Shown here one piece after another: positions 26,442 to 39,136 of a stretch of 64,000 nucleotides of DNA. The stretch comes from Thiobacillus denitrificans (GTDB lineage: Bacteria > Pseudomonadota > Gammaproteobacteria > Burkholderiales > Thiobacillaceae): the NCBI GenBank assembly GCA_020723405.1, contig DYIY01000002.1, positions 1 through 64,000 of the forward strand. The letters are read 5' to 3'. The notes under the pieces are model-generated. The model searched no databases, was not told the DNA's origin, and was given only the letters and a program-made list of their open reading frames with translations. The position numbers were made by a program, and so were the translations under genes. Within the stretch, counting starts at the first letter, position 1. Each line of letters begins with the position of its first letter.

Positions 26442-26933
26442 TTACATGCGTGGTGTCGAGTAGCAGAGGTTGTTCACGTCGAAGGACAGACTCATCTGCT
26501 CGGTGTTGGGCAGCACGATGTACTTCACGCCGATGTGCTCCAGATTGCTCTTCCAGAACAGGGCGAACACCGCCTTGTCGCCGTTGCTCACGATGTGGGT
26601 GTTGGAATAGACCCGGGCAGGTTGGCCATATTGGTTGTTGTTGTTGTTCACGGCGATGATCAGGCTCCTCAGGGAGGGCCGTACGTCCTGCTCGAAGCCC
26701 ACCAGCTTGCCCTTGCAGAAGCGGAACTGGTAACGCCGGGCAATGCTGGGATCGTTGTCGTAGGCCAGAATCACGTCATCCGACGGTTCCACCACCCGGT
26801 CGAAGTTCCAGTTGGCGATGAGCAGTTGCTTCACTTCGTTCTGGGCCATGCCGCTTTTGAATTCCGCCACTTCGAAGGCGGAAGCGGTCGCGGCGAGGCA
26901 AAGGAGGAGGACGGCGGTCAGGGGGCGGAACAT
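26442..26933 (-). CDS. secreted hypothetical protein
   Basis: A 163-aa exported protein with signal peptide MFRPLTAVLLLCLAATASA, cleaved before FEV. The mature part has FKSGMAQNEVKQLLIANWNFDRVV, reminiscent of the N-terminal helix of SmpA/BamE-like lipoprotein folds but without a lipobox, and a run of five asparagines (IIAVNNNNNQYG). An alternative ATG at 26975 adds 14 residues before the signal. The gene converges with odhB, their stops being about 20 bases apart. I cannot give a function. Confidence 0.6.
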   Translation of the reverse strand: MFRPLTAVLLLCLAATASAFEVAEFKSGMAQNEVKQLLIANWNFDRVVEPSDDVILAYDNDPSIARRYQFRFCKGKLVGFEQDVRPSLRSLIIAVNNNNNQYGQPARVYSNTHIVSNGDKAVFALFWKSNLEHIGVKYIVLPNTEQMSLSFDVNNLCYSTPRM

Positions 26934-27007
26934 GGCTGGCGGGCGGGCAGGGTGGATCGGGGTGACATGTGGCATCTTACGATGGAACCCGGCTTGCCAG
27001 AACCGCT

Positions 27008-27649
27008 TCAGGATTGTTCCTCGTCGTGGCGGGGCAGGCTGAACACGGGGACGGTCAAGTCCCAGACGATGGCTGCCACCCGCAGGGCGGCGATGACGGC
27101 CATCCCCAGCAGGGCCGCAACGGTGCGGTCCACCACCCATTCGAGCAGCAGATAGGCGGCCACGCCGGCCACCGAAGCGGAGGCGTACATGCGGCCCCGG
27201 CGCAGGATGAGGGGGATTTCCGCGCACAACACGTCGCGCAGCAGGCCGCCGGCCACGCCGGTGGCCGCGCCCATGATGATCACCACGATGCCGCCGTGGC
27301 CCAGGCTCTCGGCGATCTGGGCGCCGCCGATGCTGAACAGGGCCAGACCCAGGGCATCGGCGTAGAGGATCAAGCGGTCAGGCGGATGGCGGATGCGGGT
27401 GTAGAGGACCGTCAACAGGGCGGCGGCCAGGGATACGTAGAGATAGGAAGGATCGGCGATCCAGAACACCGTGCGGTCGAGCAGCAGGTCCCGCAGGGTA
27501 CCGCCCCCGGCGGCGGTGACCAGGGCGATCACCACCACCCCCACCAGATCAAGACTACGCCGGCCGGCGGCCAGGGCGCCGCTGATGGCGAACACGGCGC
27601 CCCCCACCAGTTCCACCCCATGGAGGACGTGCAGGCCGGTGACGGTCAT
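27008..27649 (-). CDS. UPF0126/TRIC-type membrane protein (YadS/YicG-like)
   Basis: A 213-aa membrane protein with seven predicted helices arranged as two repeats: GVELVGGAVFAISGALAAG ... TAAGGGTLRDLLLDR and YADALGLALFSIGGAQIAE ... TGVAGGLLRDVLCAE. The two GG-LRD motifs are the family signature; bacterial members form trimeric cation channels (TRIC) of uncertain physiological role. The start ATG overlaps the last base of the chemoreceptor stop (TGATG), suggesting a two-gene operon. Confidence 0.88.
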   Translation of the reverse strand: MTVTGLHVLHGVELVGGAVFAISGALAAGRRSLDLVGVVVIALVTAAGGGTLRDLLLDRTVFWIADPSYLYVSLAAALLTVLYTRIRHPPDRLILYADALGLALFSIGGAQIAESLGHGGIVVIIMGAATGVAGGLLRDVLCAEIPLILRRGRMYASASVAGVAAYLLLEWVVDRTVAALLGMAVIAALRVAAIVWDLTVPVFSLPRHDEEQS

Positions 27650-29277
27650 CAGCTCCGGAAGCGGGAAACCGCGCCATGCAGGGCGTTGGCCAGATCCCGC
27701 AGTTGCTGCACGGTCCGATCCGATTCCTGGATGGCCTGTTCCGTGCGCAGGGCGAAATCGGCCACCCGGTTCAGGTTCTGGGCGATGCTGCCGCTGGCCA
27801 GGGATTGCTCCTTCACCGAAGCGGCGATTTCGTCCACCCCCTGCCGGGCGCCCACCACGGCGCTGTGGGCCTGTTCCACCACGGCCGAGACCTCCTGGCT
27901 GCGCCGGGTGGTCTCGGACAGGGCTTCCTCGCCCTTGCGGATGGTGGCCTCCACCTGGGAGGAGCGGGTTTCCAGTTCGGCGGTGACCTGATTGATTTCG
28001 TTGGCGTACTGGGCGGTCTTCTCGGCCAGTTTGCGCACCTCGTCGGCCACCACGGCGAAGCCCCGGCCCTGTTCTCCAGCCCGTGCCGCTTCGATGGCGG
28101 CATTGAGGGCCAGCAGGTTGATCTGCTCGGCGATGTCCTTCACGTGCTGGGTGGCGCCGATGATGCTGTGGGTGCTGGCCAGGAACTGGCCCACGGAGCC
28201 AGCCATGTCCTGGACGGCTTGCTGCACGCCGGACATGTTTCCCTCCAATTGGCCCATCATCTCCAGGCCCTGGTCGGAATGCTCGGCGCTCTGTCCGGAG
28301 ATGGCCTTGACCCGCTCCGCGCCGTCGGCCACGGAAGCGATGCTGGCGGTCATCTCATCCACGGCGGCGGCGGTGGAGGTCATGGCACCAGACTGTTCGG
28401 TGCTCACGGCACGAAGCTGGCTGGAGGCCTGGGCCAGATCGCCGGAGAGTCTGTGCAACTGGTCCGCATTGCCCTTGATGCCCGACACCAGGGCCTGGAT
28501 GTGTTCCACGAAGGTGTTGAAGGCAGCCGAAACCCGGCACAGTTCATTGTTGCCCTGGACATTCAGCCGGACCGTCAGGTCGCCCTCGCCCTTGGCCAGG
28601 GCCTCCAGGGACACGCCCAGGGTGTTGATCTGCCCCAGGATGTTGGCCACGATGGCGGCGGCCACGGCCAGACCCGCCACCACGGCCAGGGCGCTCAGCA
28701 CCAGAGCGAGGTTCTGGGCATCGGAGGTGGCGTCCTGGACTTCCTGCTCCTTGGCGTGGATGGCTTCTTTCTGAACCTTGATGCTGTCCAGCAGAATCTG
28801 CTTGATTTCCCGCCAGACGGGTGTTTCATCCTTGTTCAACTGGACCTTGGCCTCTTCGCCCAGCCCCCCCTTCACCTTTTCCTGGATGCTGGCCTGGAAG
28901 CCCTTCTGGGTATCGCGCAGTTGGCCGATCCGGGCCACCTGTTCCGCCATCTTGGGGTCAAGGGCGGCGAGATCCCGGGTTTCCGTCAGCAGCTTGTCCA
29001 TCTCCTGGCCGGCCTTGTCGAAGTTCTGGTAAGCCTTGGGATTGGCCGGGTCCAGGATGATGTTGCGCAGGGCCTGGCCCATCTGCAGGCCGTTGGCGTA
29101 GAGCTCGGTGTAGTTGAGCAGAAGCTTCTGATCCTGCTGGATGAACTGGCTGAACTCCGACTTGGCCCGGTCCAGGGCCCGGTGGGAAACGAAAGCGGAC
29201 ACCAGGAACAGGGAAAAGACGATGGTCAACAGAACGATGAGCTGGGTGCGGACCTTGAGCAGGCGCAGATTGAGCAT
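27649..29277 (-). CDS. methyl-accepting chemotaxis protein
   Basis: A 542-aa chemoreceptor. A membrane helix at ~13-33 ([18 protein letters not shown]) precedes a ~150-aa four-helix-bundle ligand domain ([21 protein letters not shown] fits the MCP_signal/4HB_MCP class). A second helix at ~190-215 is followed by a HAMP domain and the signalling hairpin. The hairpin tip reads [37 protein letters not shown], split here by its conserved blocks. The ATG at 29277 has ggagg seven bases upstream. No C-terminal CheR-docking pentapeptide is present. The ligand cannot be deduced. Confidence 0.95.
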   Translation of the reverse strand: MLNLRLLKVRTQLIVLLTIVFSLFLVSAFVSHRALDRAKSEFSQFIQQDQKLLLNYTELYANGLQMGQALRNIILDPANPKAYQNFDKAGQEMDKLLTETRDLAALDPKMAEQVARIGQLRDTQKGFQASIQEKVKGGLGEEAKVQLNKDETPVWREIKQILLDSIKVQKEAIHAKEQEVQDATSDAQNLALVLSALAVVAGLAVAAAIVANILGQINTLGVSLEALAKGEGDLTVRLNVQGNNELCRVSAAFNTFVEHIQALVSGIKGNADQLHRLSGDLAQASSQLRAVSTEQSGAMTSTAAAVDEMTASIASVADGAERVKAISGQSAEHSDQGLEMMGQLEGNMSGVQQAVQDMAGSVGQFLASTHSIIGATQHVKDIAEQINLLALNAAIEAARAGEQGRGFAVVADEVRKLAEKTAQYANEINQVTAELETRSSQVEATIRKGEEALSETTRRSQEVSAVVEQAHSAVVGARQGVDEIAASVKEQSLASGSIAQNLNRVADFALRTEQAIQESDRTVQQLRDLANALHGAVSRFRS

Positions 29278-29353
29278 GGATTCCTCCACTCCTTTGGGGG
29301 CTGGGCGATCTCTTTCTTTATCGGTGATTCCCTGGGGAAATTGAACCGGGTTT

Positions 29354-32986
<3,633 letters not shown>

Positions 32987-32993
32987 GGACGGC

Positions 32994-33827
32994 TCAGAGA
33001 CCCGATTCCAGCAGCAGGGAATGGGCTTCCTGGGTGAGGGCGGGCAGGTCTTCCGGGTCGATCATCAGCCAGGTGAGGCAGGGTTCGGCAAAGCGGGGCC
33101 ATTCCCCGTCGTCCTGCTTGCGCGAATACTGGCATTCCATCTGGCCGGCCACGTGGCTGAGGGCGATGAGGGTGCGCACGCCGCGTTCCGTCTCCCGGGT
33201 GAACACCCCCGGGTCGTGGTGCAGGCGCACGGCGTCGCGGATGCTTTCGGCCTGGTTCCAACTGCGGGCCAGGATGGCGCCCACCATGGTGTGGTCCACC
33301 CCATGCCGCTCGCTCTCCACGACGGTGAATCCGCGGGGATCCTGGTTGGCCAGGCGCAGGGTGTCCCGGTATTCCGGAAAACGCTTCATGAGCAGAGGGA
33401 TGCCCGCATCCCGGAACAGGCCGAACAGGTGGGCGGCGTCCCGGTCGTGGCCCATGCGGCCCGCCAGCCAGGTGCAGAGCATGGCGGTGCGGGCCGACTG
33501 GTCCCAGAAACGTTCGATGCCCTGGGCATTGAGGGAAGCCTTGAGAGCCAGGCTGTTGACCAGGGTGGCCACCCGGCTGATGCCCAGCATGCCCACCGCC
33601 TGGGTGACCGACTGGACCTGGCGGCGCAGCCCGAACAGGGGCGAGTTGACCGTCTTGATGAGGGCTGCGGAGAGTGCCACGTCCCGGGAAATGGCCTCGG
33701 CCACCACCATGAGATCCGGCTCCTCCCGGCCCTTTTCGTCCATCACCGTCAGGACCACGGCGGGGCGGGGGGGAATCCCGATGGACTCCACCAGCTTTTC
33801 CGCGTCCTGGCGGGACAGTTCGGCCAT
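32994..33827 (-). CDS. HDOD domain signalling protein
   Basis: A 277-aa protein consisting of one HDOD domain: [37 protein letters not shown] and [17 protein letters not shown], then [18 protein letters not shown] and [22 protein letters not shown] proteins keep the HD fold but lack the catalytic His-Asp metal site and act in signalling scaffolds. The start is two bases after the dapD stop, so it is probably co-transcribed with dapD, and 5-oxoprolinase follows; no functional link is obvious. Confidence 0.88.
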   Translation of the reverse strand: MAELSRQDAEKLVESIGIPPRPAVVLTVMDEKGREEPDLMVVAEAISRDVALSAALIKTVNSPLFGLRRQVQSVTQAVGMLGISRVATLVNSLALKASLNAQGIERFWDQSARTAMLCTWLAGRMGHDRDAAHLFGLFRDAGIPLLMKRFPEYRDTLRLANQDPRGFTVVESERHGVDHTMVGAILARSWNQAESIRDAVRLHHDPGVFTRETERGVRTLIALSHVAGQMECQYSRKQDDGEWPRFAEPCLTWLMIDPEDLPALTQEAHSLLLESGL

Positions 33828-33829
33828 GA

Positions 33830-34654
33830 TCAGACGCCGCGCAGGAGTTCGTTGATGCCCACCTTGGACAGGGTCTTGGCATCCACCTTCTTGACGATGA
33901 CCGCGCAATACAGGCTGTATTTGCCGTCGGAGGAGGGCAGGTTGCCGGACACCACCACGGAACCGGCGGGCACCCGGCCGTAATGCACTTCCCCGGTTTC
34001 CCGGTCGTAGATCCTGGTGGACTGGCCGATGTACACGCCCATGGAGATGACGCAGTTGTCTTCCACCACCACGCCTTCCACCACTTCGGAACGGGCGCCG
34101 ACGAAGCAGTTGTCGCCGATGATGGTGGGGCCCGCCTGGACCGGCTCCAGCACGCCGCCGATGCCCACGCCGCCGGACAGGTGCACGTTCTTGCCGATCT
34201 GGGCACAGGAACCCACGGTGGCCCAGGTGTCCACCATGGTGCCCTCGTCCACGTAGGCGCCGATGTTCACGTAGGAGGGCATGAGCACCACGTTCCTGGC
34301 GATGAAGGATCCCTTGCGGGCGGCGGCCGGGGGCACCACCCGGAAACCGCCTTCGCGGAAATCCTTGGAGTTGAAGTCGGCGAACTTGCTCGGCACCTTG
34401 TCGTAGTAGTTGGTGAAGCCGCCCTTGATGAAGAAGTTGTCCTCCATGCGGAAGGACAGCAGCACGGCCTTCTTGATCCACTGGTGGGTCACCCAGTTCT
34501 GCCCATCGGTGCGCTCGGCCACCCGCAGTTGGCCCATGTCCAGCAGGTCGATGACCGCCATGACGGCATCCTTGACCTTGGGTTCCACGTTGCGGGGGGT
34601 GATGTCGGCGCGCCGCTCAAAGGCTTCTTCGATGATGGGCTGGAGTTCGTGCAT
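33830..34654 (-). CDS. dapD: 2,3,4,5-tetrahydropyridine-2,6-dicarboxylate N-succinyltransferase DapD
   Basis: A 274-aa left-handed beta-helix enzyme of lysine/diaminopimelate biosynthesis that adds succinyl from succinyl-CoA to tetrahydrodipicolinate. The N-terminal helical domain ([14 protein letters not shown]) precedes hexapeptide repeats ([58 protein letters not shown]) and the C-terminal block [15 protein letters not shown]. Length equals that of the E. coli enzyme (274). A gaagg Shine-Dalgarno lies upstream. The partner dapC is encoded 110 bases upstream on the same strand. Confidence 0.97.
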   Translation of the reverse strand: MHELQPIIEEAFERRADITPRNVEPKVKDAVMAVIDLLDMGQLRVAERTDGQNWVTHQWIKKAVLLSFRMEDNFFIKGGFTNYYDKVPSKFADFNSKDFREGGFRVVPPAAARKGSFIARNVVLMPSYVNIGAYVDEGTMVDTWATVGSCAQIGKNVHLSGGVGIGGVLEPVQAGPTIIGDNCFVGARSEVVEGVVVEDNCVISMGVYIGQSTRIYDRETGEVHYGRVPAGSVVVSGNLPSSDGKYSLYCAVIVKKVDAKTLSKVGINELLRGV

Positions 34655-34682
34655 GGCTTTTCCTTCAACGGGTTAAACGTGT

Positions 34683-34692
34683 TTGTTAACAA
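34683..34692. promoter_or_regulatory. TTGTTAACAA palindrome in the dapD leader
   Basis: A perfect 10-base palindrome about 30 bases upstream of the dapD start, in an AT-rich patch between dapC and dapD. It could be an operator or part of an internal dapD promoter. A 7-bp hairpin (ccccttt / agagggg, loop gaaaa, ~34719-34737) lies between it and the dapC stop. No regulator is assigned. Confidence 0.3.
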
Positions 34693-34764
34693 TAAAGGTT
34701 AAAACATGAGCCCGGCTTTTTCCCCTTTGAAAAAGAGGGGGGCAGGGCAGCGATGAGGCATCCT

Positions 34765-35958
34765 TCAAGGGCCCGCCCGGACAAAATCGGCGATCCGCCC
34801 GGCGGCTTCCACGCAGGGTTCCAGGCCATCCACCAGGGCGATGCGGATGAAACCCTTGCCCGGGTTCACGCCCCGGGCTTCCCGGGCCAGGAAGCTGCCC
34901 GGCAGGACGGTGACGTGTTTCTGCTGGAACAGGCCCCTGGCGAAAGCGGCGTCGTCACCGCCGGGCACCCGGGCCCAGAGATAGAAAGCGGCGTCGGGAG
35001 CCTGGAACTCCAGTACGCCCGTGAGCAGGGGCATGACGGCGGCGAACTTCTCCCGGTACTGCCTGCGGTTCTCGGCCACGTGGGCCTCGTCCCGCCAGGC
35101 GGCCGCGGATGCCGCCTGGACGGCCGGGTTCATGGCCGAGCCGTGGTAGGTGCGGTAGAGCAGGAACTGCTTGATGAGGTCCGGGTCGCCGGCCACGAAG
35201 CCGGAGCGCAGGCCGGGCACGTTGGAACGTTTGGACAGGCTGTTGAACACCACCAGCCGGCTGAAGTCCCGGCCCAGTTGCCGGGCTGCCGTCAGGGCCC
35301 CCAGGGGCGGCTGGCCTTCCTCGAAATAGATTTCCGAATAGCACTCGTCGGAGGCGACGACGAAGCCGTGGCGGTCGGCCAGGGCGAACACTTCCCGCCA
35401 CTCCGCCAGGTCCATCACCTTGCCCGTGGGATTGCCTGGCGAACAGACGTAGAGCAGGTGCACGTCGGCCCACAGGTCCTCGGGCACGCTGCCGTAGTCC
35501 GGGGAGAAGCCGTGTTCAGGCAGGGTGTTGAGGAAATAGGGCTGGGCGCCGGCCAACAGGGCGGCCCCTTCGTAAATCTGGTAGAACGGATTGGGCGAGA
35601 CCACCCGCTTCACGTGCTTGCCGGGGTTCACCACCGCCTGGGCGAAGGCGAACAGGGCTTCCCGGCTGCCATTCACCGGCAGGACCTGGCTGGCCGGATC
35701 CAGTTCCACCCCGTATCGGGCCTGGCACCAGTCGGCGATGGCCCCGCGCAGGTCTTCGCTGCCCTGGGTCACCGGATAGTGGGCCAAGCCGGCCAGGTTG
35801 GCGGCCAGGGCATCGCGGATGAAAGCCGGCGTTGCGTGTTTGGGCTCACCGATGGAAAGATTGATGGCCGGATGACCGGCATCCGCCGTCACGCCGGCGA
35901 ACAGCTCGCGCAGTTTCTGGAACGGATAGGGCTGAAGAAGGGCGAGGCGGGGATTCAC
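34765..35958 (-). CDS. dapC: succinyldiaminopimelate transaminase DapC
   Basis: A 397-aa fold-type I PLP aminotransferase. Features are INLSIGEPKHATP at ~32, YPVTQGSEDLRGAIADW, SPNPFYQIYEGAA, SPGNPTGKV, the substrate-phosphate region ASDECYSEIYFE and the PLP lysine in SLSKRSNVPGLRSGF at ~240. The sequence type and position beside dapD mark it as DapC rather than general aspartate aminotransferase. It makes N-succinyl-LL-diaminopimelate from the DapD product and glutamate. It diverges from the DMT exporter gene with a 35-base gap. Confidence 0.92.
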   Translation of the reverse strand: MNPRLALLQPYPFQKLRELFAGVTADAGHPAINLSIGEPKHATPAFIRDALAANLAGLAHYPVTQGSEDLRGAIADWCQARYGVELDPASQVLPVNGSREALFAFAQAVVNPGKHVKRVVSPNPFYQIYEGAALLAGAQPYFLNTLPEHGFSPDYGSVPEDLWADVHLLYVCSPGNPTGKVMDLAEWREVFALADRHGFVVASDECYSEIYFEEGQPPLGALTAARQLGRDFSRLVVFNSLSKRSNVPGLRSGFVAGDPDLIKQFLLYRTYHGSAMNPAVQAASAAAWRDEAHVAENRRQYREKFAAVMPLLTGVLEFQAPDAAFYLWARVPGGDDAAFARGLFQQKHVTVLPGSFLAREARGVNPGKGFIRIALVDGLEPCVEAAGRIADFVRAGP

Positions 35959-35993
35959 GAAACGGTAGGCGCGACAAGAAAGATTCGAATTAT

Positions 35994-36890
35994 ATGTCTT
36001 CCCATTCCTTCCTGGCCCCCGGCAGCCTGTTGGTGGCCGCCACCGTCTGGGGCCTGGTCTGGTATCCCTACCGGCTGCTGGATCTGGCCGGCCTGTCAGG
36101 CAGCGTGTCGTCGCTGCTGACCTACGGCCTGGGCGTCATTCCCCTGCTGTTCCTGGCCCGGGCCCAGCCCATTCCGGTCCCGGGCCAGAAGCGCTGGCTG
36201 CTGGCCGTGGCCCTCACCGCCGGCTGGACCAATCTCTCCTATGTGCTGGCGGTGCTGCATGGGGAGATCATGCGCGTCCTGCTGCTCTTTTATCTGGCGC
36301 CCCTATGGACCGTGCTGTTTGCCCGGCTGATCCTGGCGGAGCGGGCCGGCCGGGCCGGCCTGGCCGTGGTGGCCCTGGCCCTGGGCGGGGCCCTGATCAT
36401 GCTCTGGCGGGGTGAAGGCCTGCCCCTGCCGGCCAACGGCGCCGAGTGGCTGGGCCTGTCCTCGGGCATCTGCTTCGCCCTGACCAACGTGCTCACCCGC
36501 AAGACCCGGGCGATTCCCATCGAGACCCGTTCCCTGTGGGTGTTCGTCGGGGTGGGGGCCCTGGCCGGCGTGTTCACGGCCACCGAGGCCGACGCCATCC
36601 CGCGCATCGTGGCCGTGGACGCGGAAACCTGGCTGCTCATGGCCGGCATCAGTCTGTCCCTGCTTCTCGCCACTTTCACGGTGCAGTACGGCCTGGCCTA
36701 CGTGTCGGCCAATCGGGGCGTGGTCATCCTGCTCTTCGAACTGGTGGTGGCTGCCCTGTCCAGCCGCTGGCTGGCCGGAGAGATCATGGACCTGCGCGAA
36801 TGGCTGGGCGGAGCCATGATCGTGGCCGCCACCCTGTTCAGCCTGGGGGCCGGCCAGGGAACGGAACCGGCAAAGGCGTCTTCCCCATGA
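35994..36890 (+). CDS. EamA/DMT-family permease
   Basis: A 298-aa inner-membrane protein with ten helices in two EamA repeats (e.g. SLLVAATVWGLVWYPY, LLLFYLAPLWTVLFARLIL; then GLSSGICFALTNVLTRKT, VSANRGVVILLFELVVAALS). The family exports small metabolites such as amino acids; the substrate is unknown. Facing dapC, an amino-acid or DAP-pathway link is possible but unproven. Its stop overlaps the start of the VOC gene. Confidence 0.87.
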   Translation: MSSHSFLAPGSLLVAATVWGLVWYPYRLLDLAGLSGSVSSLLTYGLGVIPLLFLARAQPIPVPGQKRWLLAVALTAGWTNLSYVLAVLHGEIMRVLLLFYLAPLWTVLFARLILAERAGRAGLAVVALALGGALIMLWRGEGLPLPANGAEWLGLSSGICFALTNVLTRKTRAIPIETRSLWVFVGVGALAGVFTATEADAIPRIVAVDAETWLLMAGISLSLLLATFTVQYGLAYVSANRGVVILLFELVVAALSSRWLAGEIMDLREWLGGAMIVAATLFSLGAGQGTEPAKASSP

Positions 36891-37255
36891 TCGTGAGCCT
36901 GTTGCACGCCACCTTGCTGGTGGCCGATATGGACCGGGCCCGGGCCTTCTATGAGGGCCTGCTGGGCCTCGTGCCCAACCCGGCCCGGCCGGACTTGGGC
37001 TTTCCCGGAGTCTGGTACGACGTGGGGGCCGGGCAGATCCACCTGATGAATCTGGCCAATCCGGACCCGGTGGCCGGGCGCCCGGTCCACGGCGGCCGGG
37101 ATCGGCACACCGCCCTGGGGGTGGACGACTGGGTCGCCCTGCGGTCCCGTCTGGACGGAGCCGGCATTCCCTACACCCTGAGCCGGTCCGGCCGCCCGGC
37201 CCTGTTCATCCGGGACCCGGACGGCAATGCTCTGGAACTGGTGGCCGTCCGGTAG
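36887..37255 (+). CDS. VOC-superfamily (glyoxalase-like) metalloprotein
   Basis: A 122-aa protein with paired beta-alpha-beta-beta-beta units: LLHATLLVADMDRARAFYEGLLGL at the N-terminus and HTALGVDDWVALRSRLDGAGI ... LFIRDPDGNALELVAV at the C-terminus. His6, the H of HTALGV and the Glu of NALELV are the likely metal ligands. The reaction is not predictable (lyase, dioxygenase or resistance protein). The ATG overlaps the permease stop (ATGA). Confidence 0.82.
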   Translation: MIVSLLHATLLVADMDRARAFYEGLLGLVPNPARPDLGFPGVWYDVGAGQIHLMNLANPDPVAGRPVHGGRDRHTALGVDDWVALRSRLDGAGIPYTLSRSGRPALFIRDPDGNALELVAVR

Positions 37256-37291
37256 GATGATGGCCACGAACCAAGCAAACGGAGCTTAGCC

Positions 37292-37741
37292 ATGCCCATC
37301 GTCTGGCGGGATCAGATCAGCGTCGGCAACGATCTGGTGGACCAGGACCACCGCTATCTCATGTGCCTCATCAATTCCATTGAACTGGCCTTGCGCCAGG
37401 ACGACGGCACCGAGCCCCTGGTGCTGTTCGTGAAGCAGTTGGTGGACTACACCCGCTTCCACTTCGTCCGCGAGGAGAACATCCAGAAGAAGGCGAAGTA
37501 CCCCAACTATGCCGAACATCTGAAGGTGCATCAGGAGATCCTGGTGCAGATCGGGCAACTGGAGCAGGACGTGCTGGAGTACCACCAGCACGCCAAGGAG
37601 GGCAGCCTGGTGGACGGGGAGCGGGAGATGATCACCCAGAACACCATGCAGTTGCTGCGGGAATGGGTGCTGGACCATGTGCTCAAGGACGACAAGCGCA
37701 TGGAGCCCTTCCTGCGCAAGCTGCCGCCCAACTTCGAATAA
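37292..37741 (+). CDS. bacteriohemerythrin
   Basis: A 149-aa four-helix di-iron protein. The ligand set is present: DQDHRYLMCLINSIE, FHFVREENIQ (H-xxx-E), EHLKVHQEI (H-xxx-H) and DHVLKDDKRM (H-xxxx-D). It binds O2 reversibly and may buffer or deliver oxygen to membrane enzymes in a microaerobe. A GGAG lies about eight bases upstream of the ATG. A related hemerythrin domain heads the histidine kinase encoded at 40423-42114. Confidence 0.93.
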   Translation: MPIVWRDQISVGNDLVDQDHRYLMCLINSIELALRQDDGTEPLVLFVKQLVDYTRFHFVREENIQKKAKYPNYAEHLKVHQEILVQIGQLEQDVLEYHQHAKEGSLVDGEREMITQNTMQLLREWVLDHVLKDDKRMEPFLRKLPPNFE

Positions 37742-37813
37742 TCGCCCCTGACGCCTGGCGGCGCGGCCTCGCCTGCGCTGGGCAGCCGACGTCTGCCCGT
37801 CCCTTGGCGCGGT

Positions 37814-37837
37814 TGGTGCGGTTCGCGTTGCGCACCA
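37814..37837. repeat. palindromic hairpin between convergent genes
   Basis: TGGTGCG (37814-37820) and CGCACCA (37831-37837) are perfect arms around gttcgcgttg. It lies between the convergent bacteriohemerythrin and yihY-like genes and belongs to the same 'GGTGCGGTTCGC' repeat type as the element after dnaJ. It has no T-run, so it is more likely a dispersed palindrome than an intrinsic terminator. Confidence 0.55.
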
Positions 37838-37851
37838 CACCCCTGGTGGGC

Positions 37852-39126
37852 TTAATGGGCCGTCTGATTCATGCGCATCAGGCGCTGGGCCAGGCTGCCG
37901 ATGATCCGGCGGGAAAGGGGCGCGGAGTAGCGCATCAATTCCTCCAGCATTTCGGGCGGCAGCACCAGGGCCGTCACCTCGGTCCGCGCCCGGATGGTGG
38001 CCGTGCGGGCCTCGTTGAGCAGATACGCCATTTCGCCGAACAGATTCCCCTCGGTCATGTCGGCCAGATGCTTTTCTCCCTCGGGAAAACGCTTGAAGAC
38101 GCCCACTTCCCCGGCATAGAGGAAGAAGGCTTCCCGGGCGGTGTCGCCTTCCTGGATGAGGGTTTCGCCCGGGGCGTAATGGCGGCCGTAGCGGGCCAGC
38201 AGCCGGTTGGCCCGGGCGAAGACCAGGGATTCCAGCTTGTTGGCCCCCTGGCCTTCTCCTGCCAGGAAGAGTTTCTCCAGGGCGGCCACATCCACCTTGC
38301 TGACGGCGTAGAGGAACTGGGCCCAGAAATAAAAGGCCAGGCAGGCGAAATAGGCGCCGATGAGAATGAACACCACGCCTCCCAGGGCGCCATAGACGGC
38401 CTGGTATTTCTCCACCCGGAAGAACAGGCCGAAGCCATAGAAGAGCAAGGCCAGGGTGAGGGTGGCCAGGGCGCTGACGAGTAGGGTGGGGCGGCGCGGT
38501 GGATGGGCCAGGGGTAGCCGGCGCAGGGCCAGGTAAAGCAGGCTCCAGACCGCCAGCAGGGCCAGCAGGCTGTTCAGGCTCTTGAAGAGGGCGCCCTTGC
38601 TCGCGCCGAGCAGGTCCACTTCGGCGAAGAAGGTCAGGCTGGCCTGGGTAACCACTGCCAGCAGCACCAGGCCGAACACCACGGGAATGATGATCAGGGG
38701 CAGTACCCAGTTGAGCACGAAGGGCCGCTTGGACTCGTCCGGAAAAATGACCCGGAAGGCACTCTGCAAGGCGTTGACCAGCCCCCGGGAGGAGAGCAAC
38801 AGGGTCAGGAGACCCACGCCCCCGGCGGTGATCTTGGCCTGCTGGGGGATGATCCCCAGTTCGGTCAGTTCCACCAGGTGGAACTGTTCGTAAAGGGCTG
38901 CCAGAAGCATGACGGCGGGCACCGAAGTTTCCGCCAGGCGGGCCAGGTACTGGGCGGCATAGGTGAGGAGCAGCACCAGAGGGGCGGCGGACAGCAGGAA
39001 ATAGAAGGCGGTGGCGGCCGCATGGTTTTGCAGTTCGTTCTTCACGAACAGCCGCCAGGCCGTGTAGGCGGTTTGCAGCAGCCAGTCCAGCCGGTTGCGC
39101 TGATCGTCGTTCAGGCGGCGCGGCAT
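37852..39126 (-). CDS. YihY/BrkB membrane protein fused to a cyclic-nucleotide-binding domain
   Basis: A 424-aa fusion. Residues ~20-285 form the six-helix YihY (formerly 'RNase BN') domain (HAAATAFYFLLSAAPLVLLL, LLLSSRGLVNALQSAFRVIFPDE, IGAYFACLAFYFWAQFLYAVS). Residues ~300-424 are a CRP-type cNMP-binding domain with the phosphate cassette FGEMAYLLNEARTATIRA and the entry motif GETLIQEGDTAREAFFLYAGEVGVF. YihY proteins are transporters of unsettled function. Here a soluble ligand sensor would directly gate or regulate the membrane part. Confidence 0.88.
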   Translation of the reverse strand: MPRRLNDDQRNRLDWLLQTAYTAWRLFVKNELQNHAAATAFYFLLSAAPLVLLLTYAAQYLARLAETSVPAVMLLAALYEQFHLVELTELGIIPQQAKITAGGVGLLTLLLSSRGLVNALQSAFRVIFPDESKRPFVLNWVLPLIIIPVVFGLVLLAVVTQASLTFFAEVDLLGASKGALFKSLNSLLALLAVWSLLYLALRRLPLAHPPRRPTLLVSALATLTLALLFYGFGLFFRVEKYQAVYGALGGVVFILIGAYFACLAFYFWAQFLYAVSKVDVAALEKLFLAGEGQGANKLESLVFARANRLLARYGRHYAPGETLIQEGDTAREAFFLYAGEVGVFKRFPEGEKHLADMTEGNLFGEMAYLLNEARTATIRARTEVTALVLPPEMLEELMRYSAPLSRRIIGSLAQRLMRMNQTAH

Positions 39127-39136
39127 GGGTTGGGGT

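Noticed and set aside
34719-34737. Hairpin downstream of dapC as intrinsic terminator
   Set aside because: In the dapC direction the stem is not followed by a T-run, so intrinsic termination is not supported.
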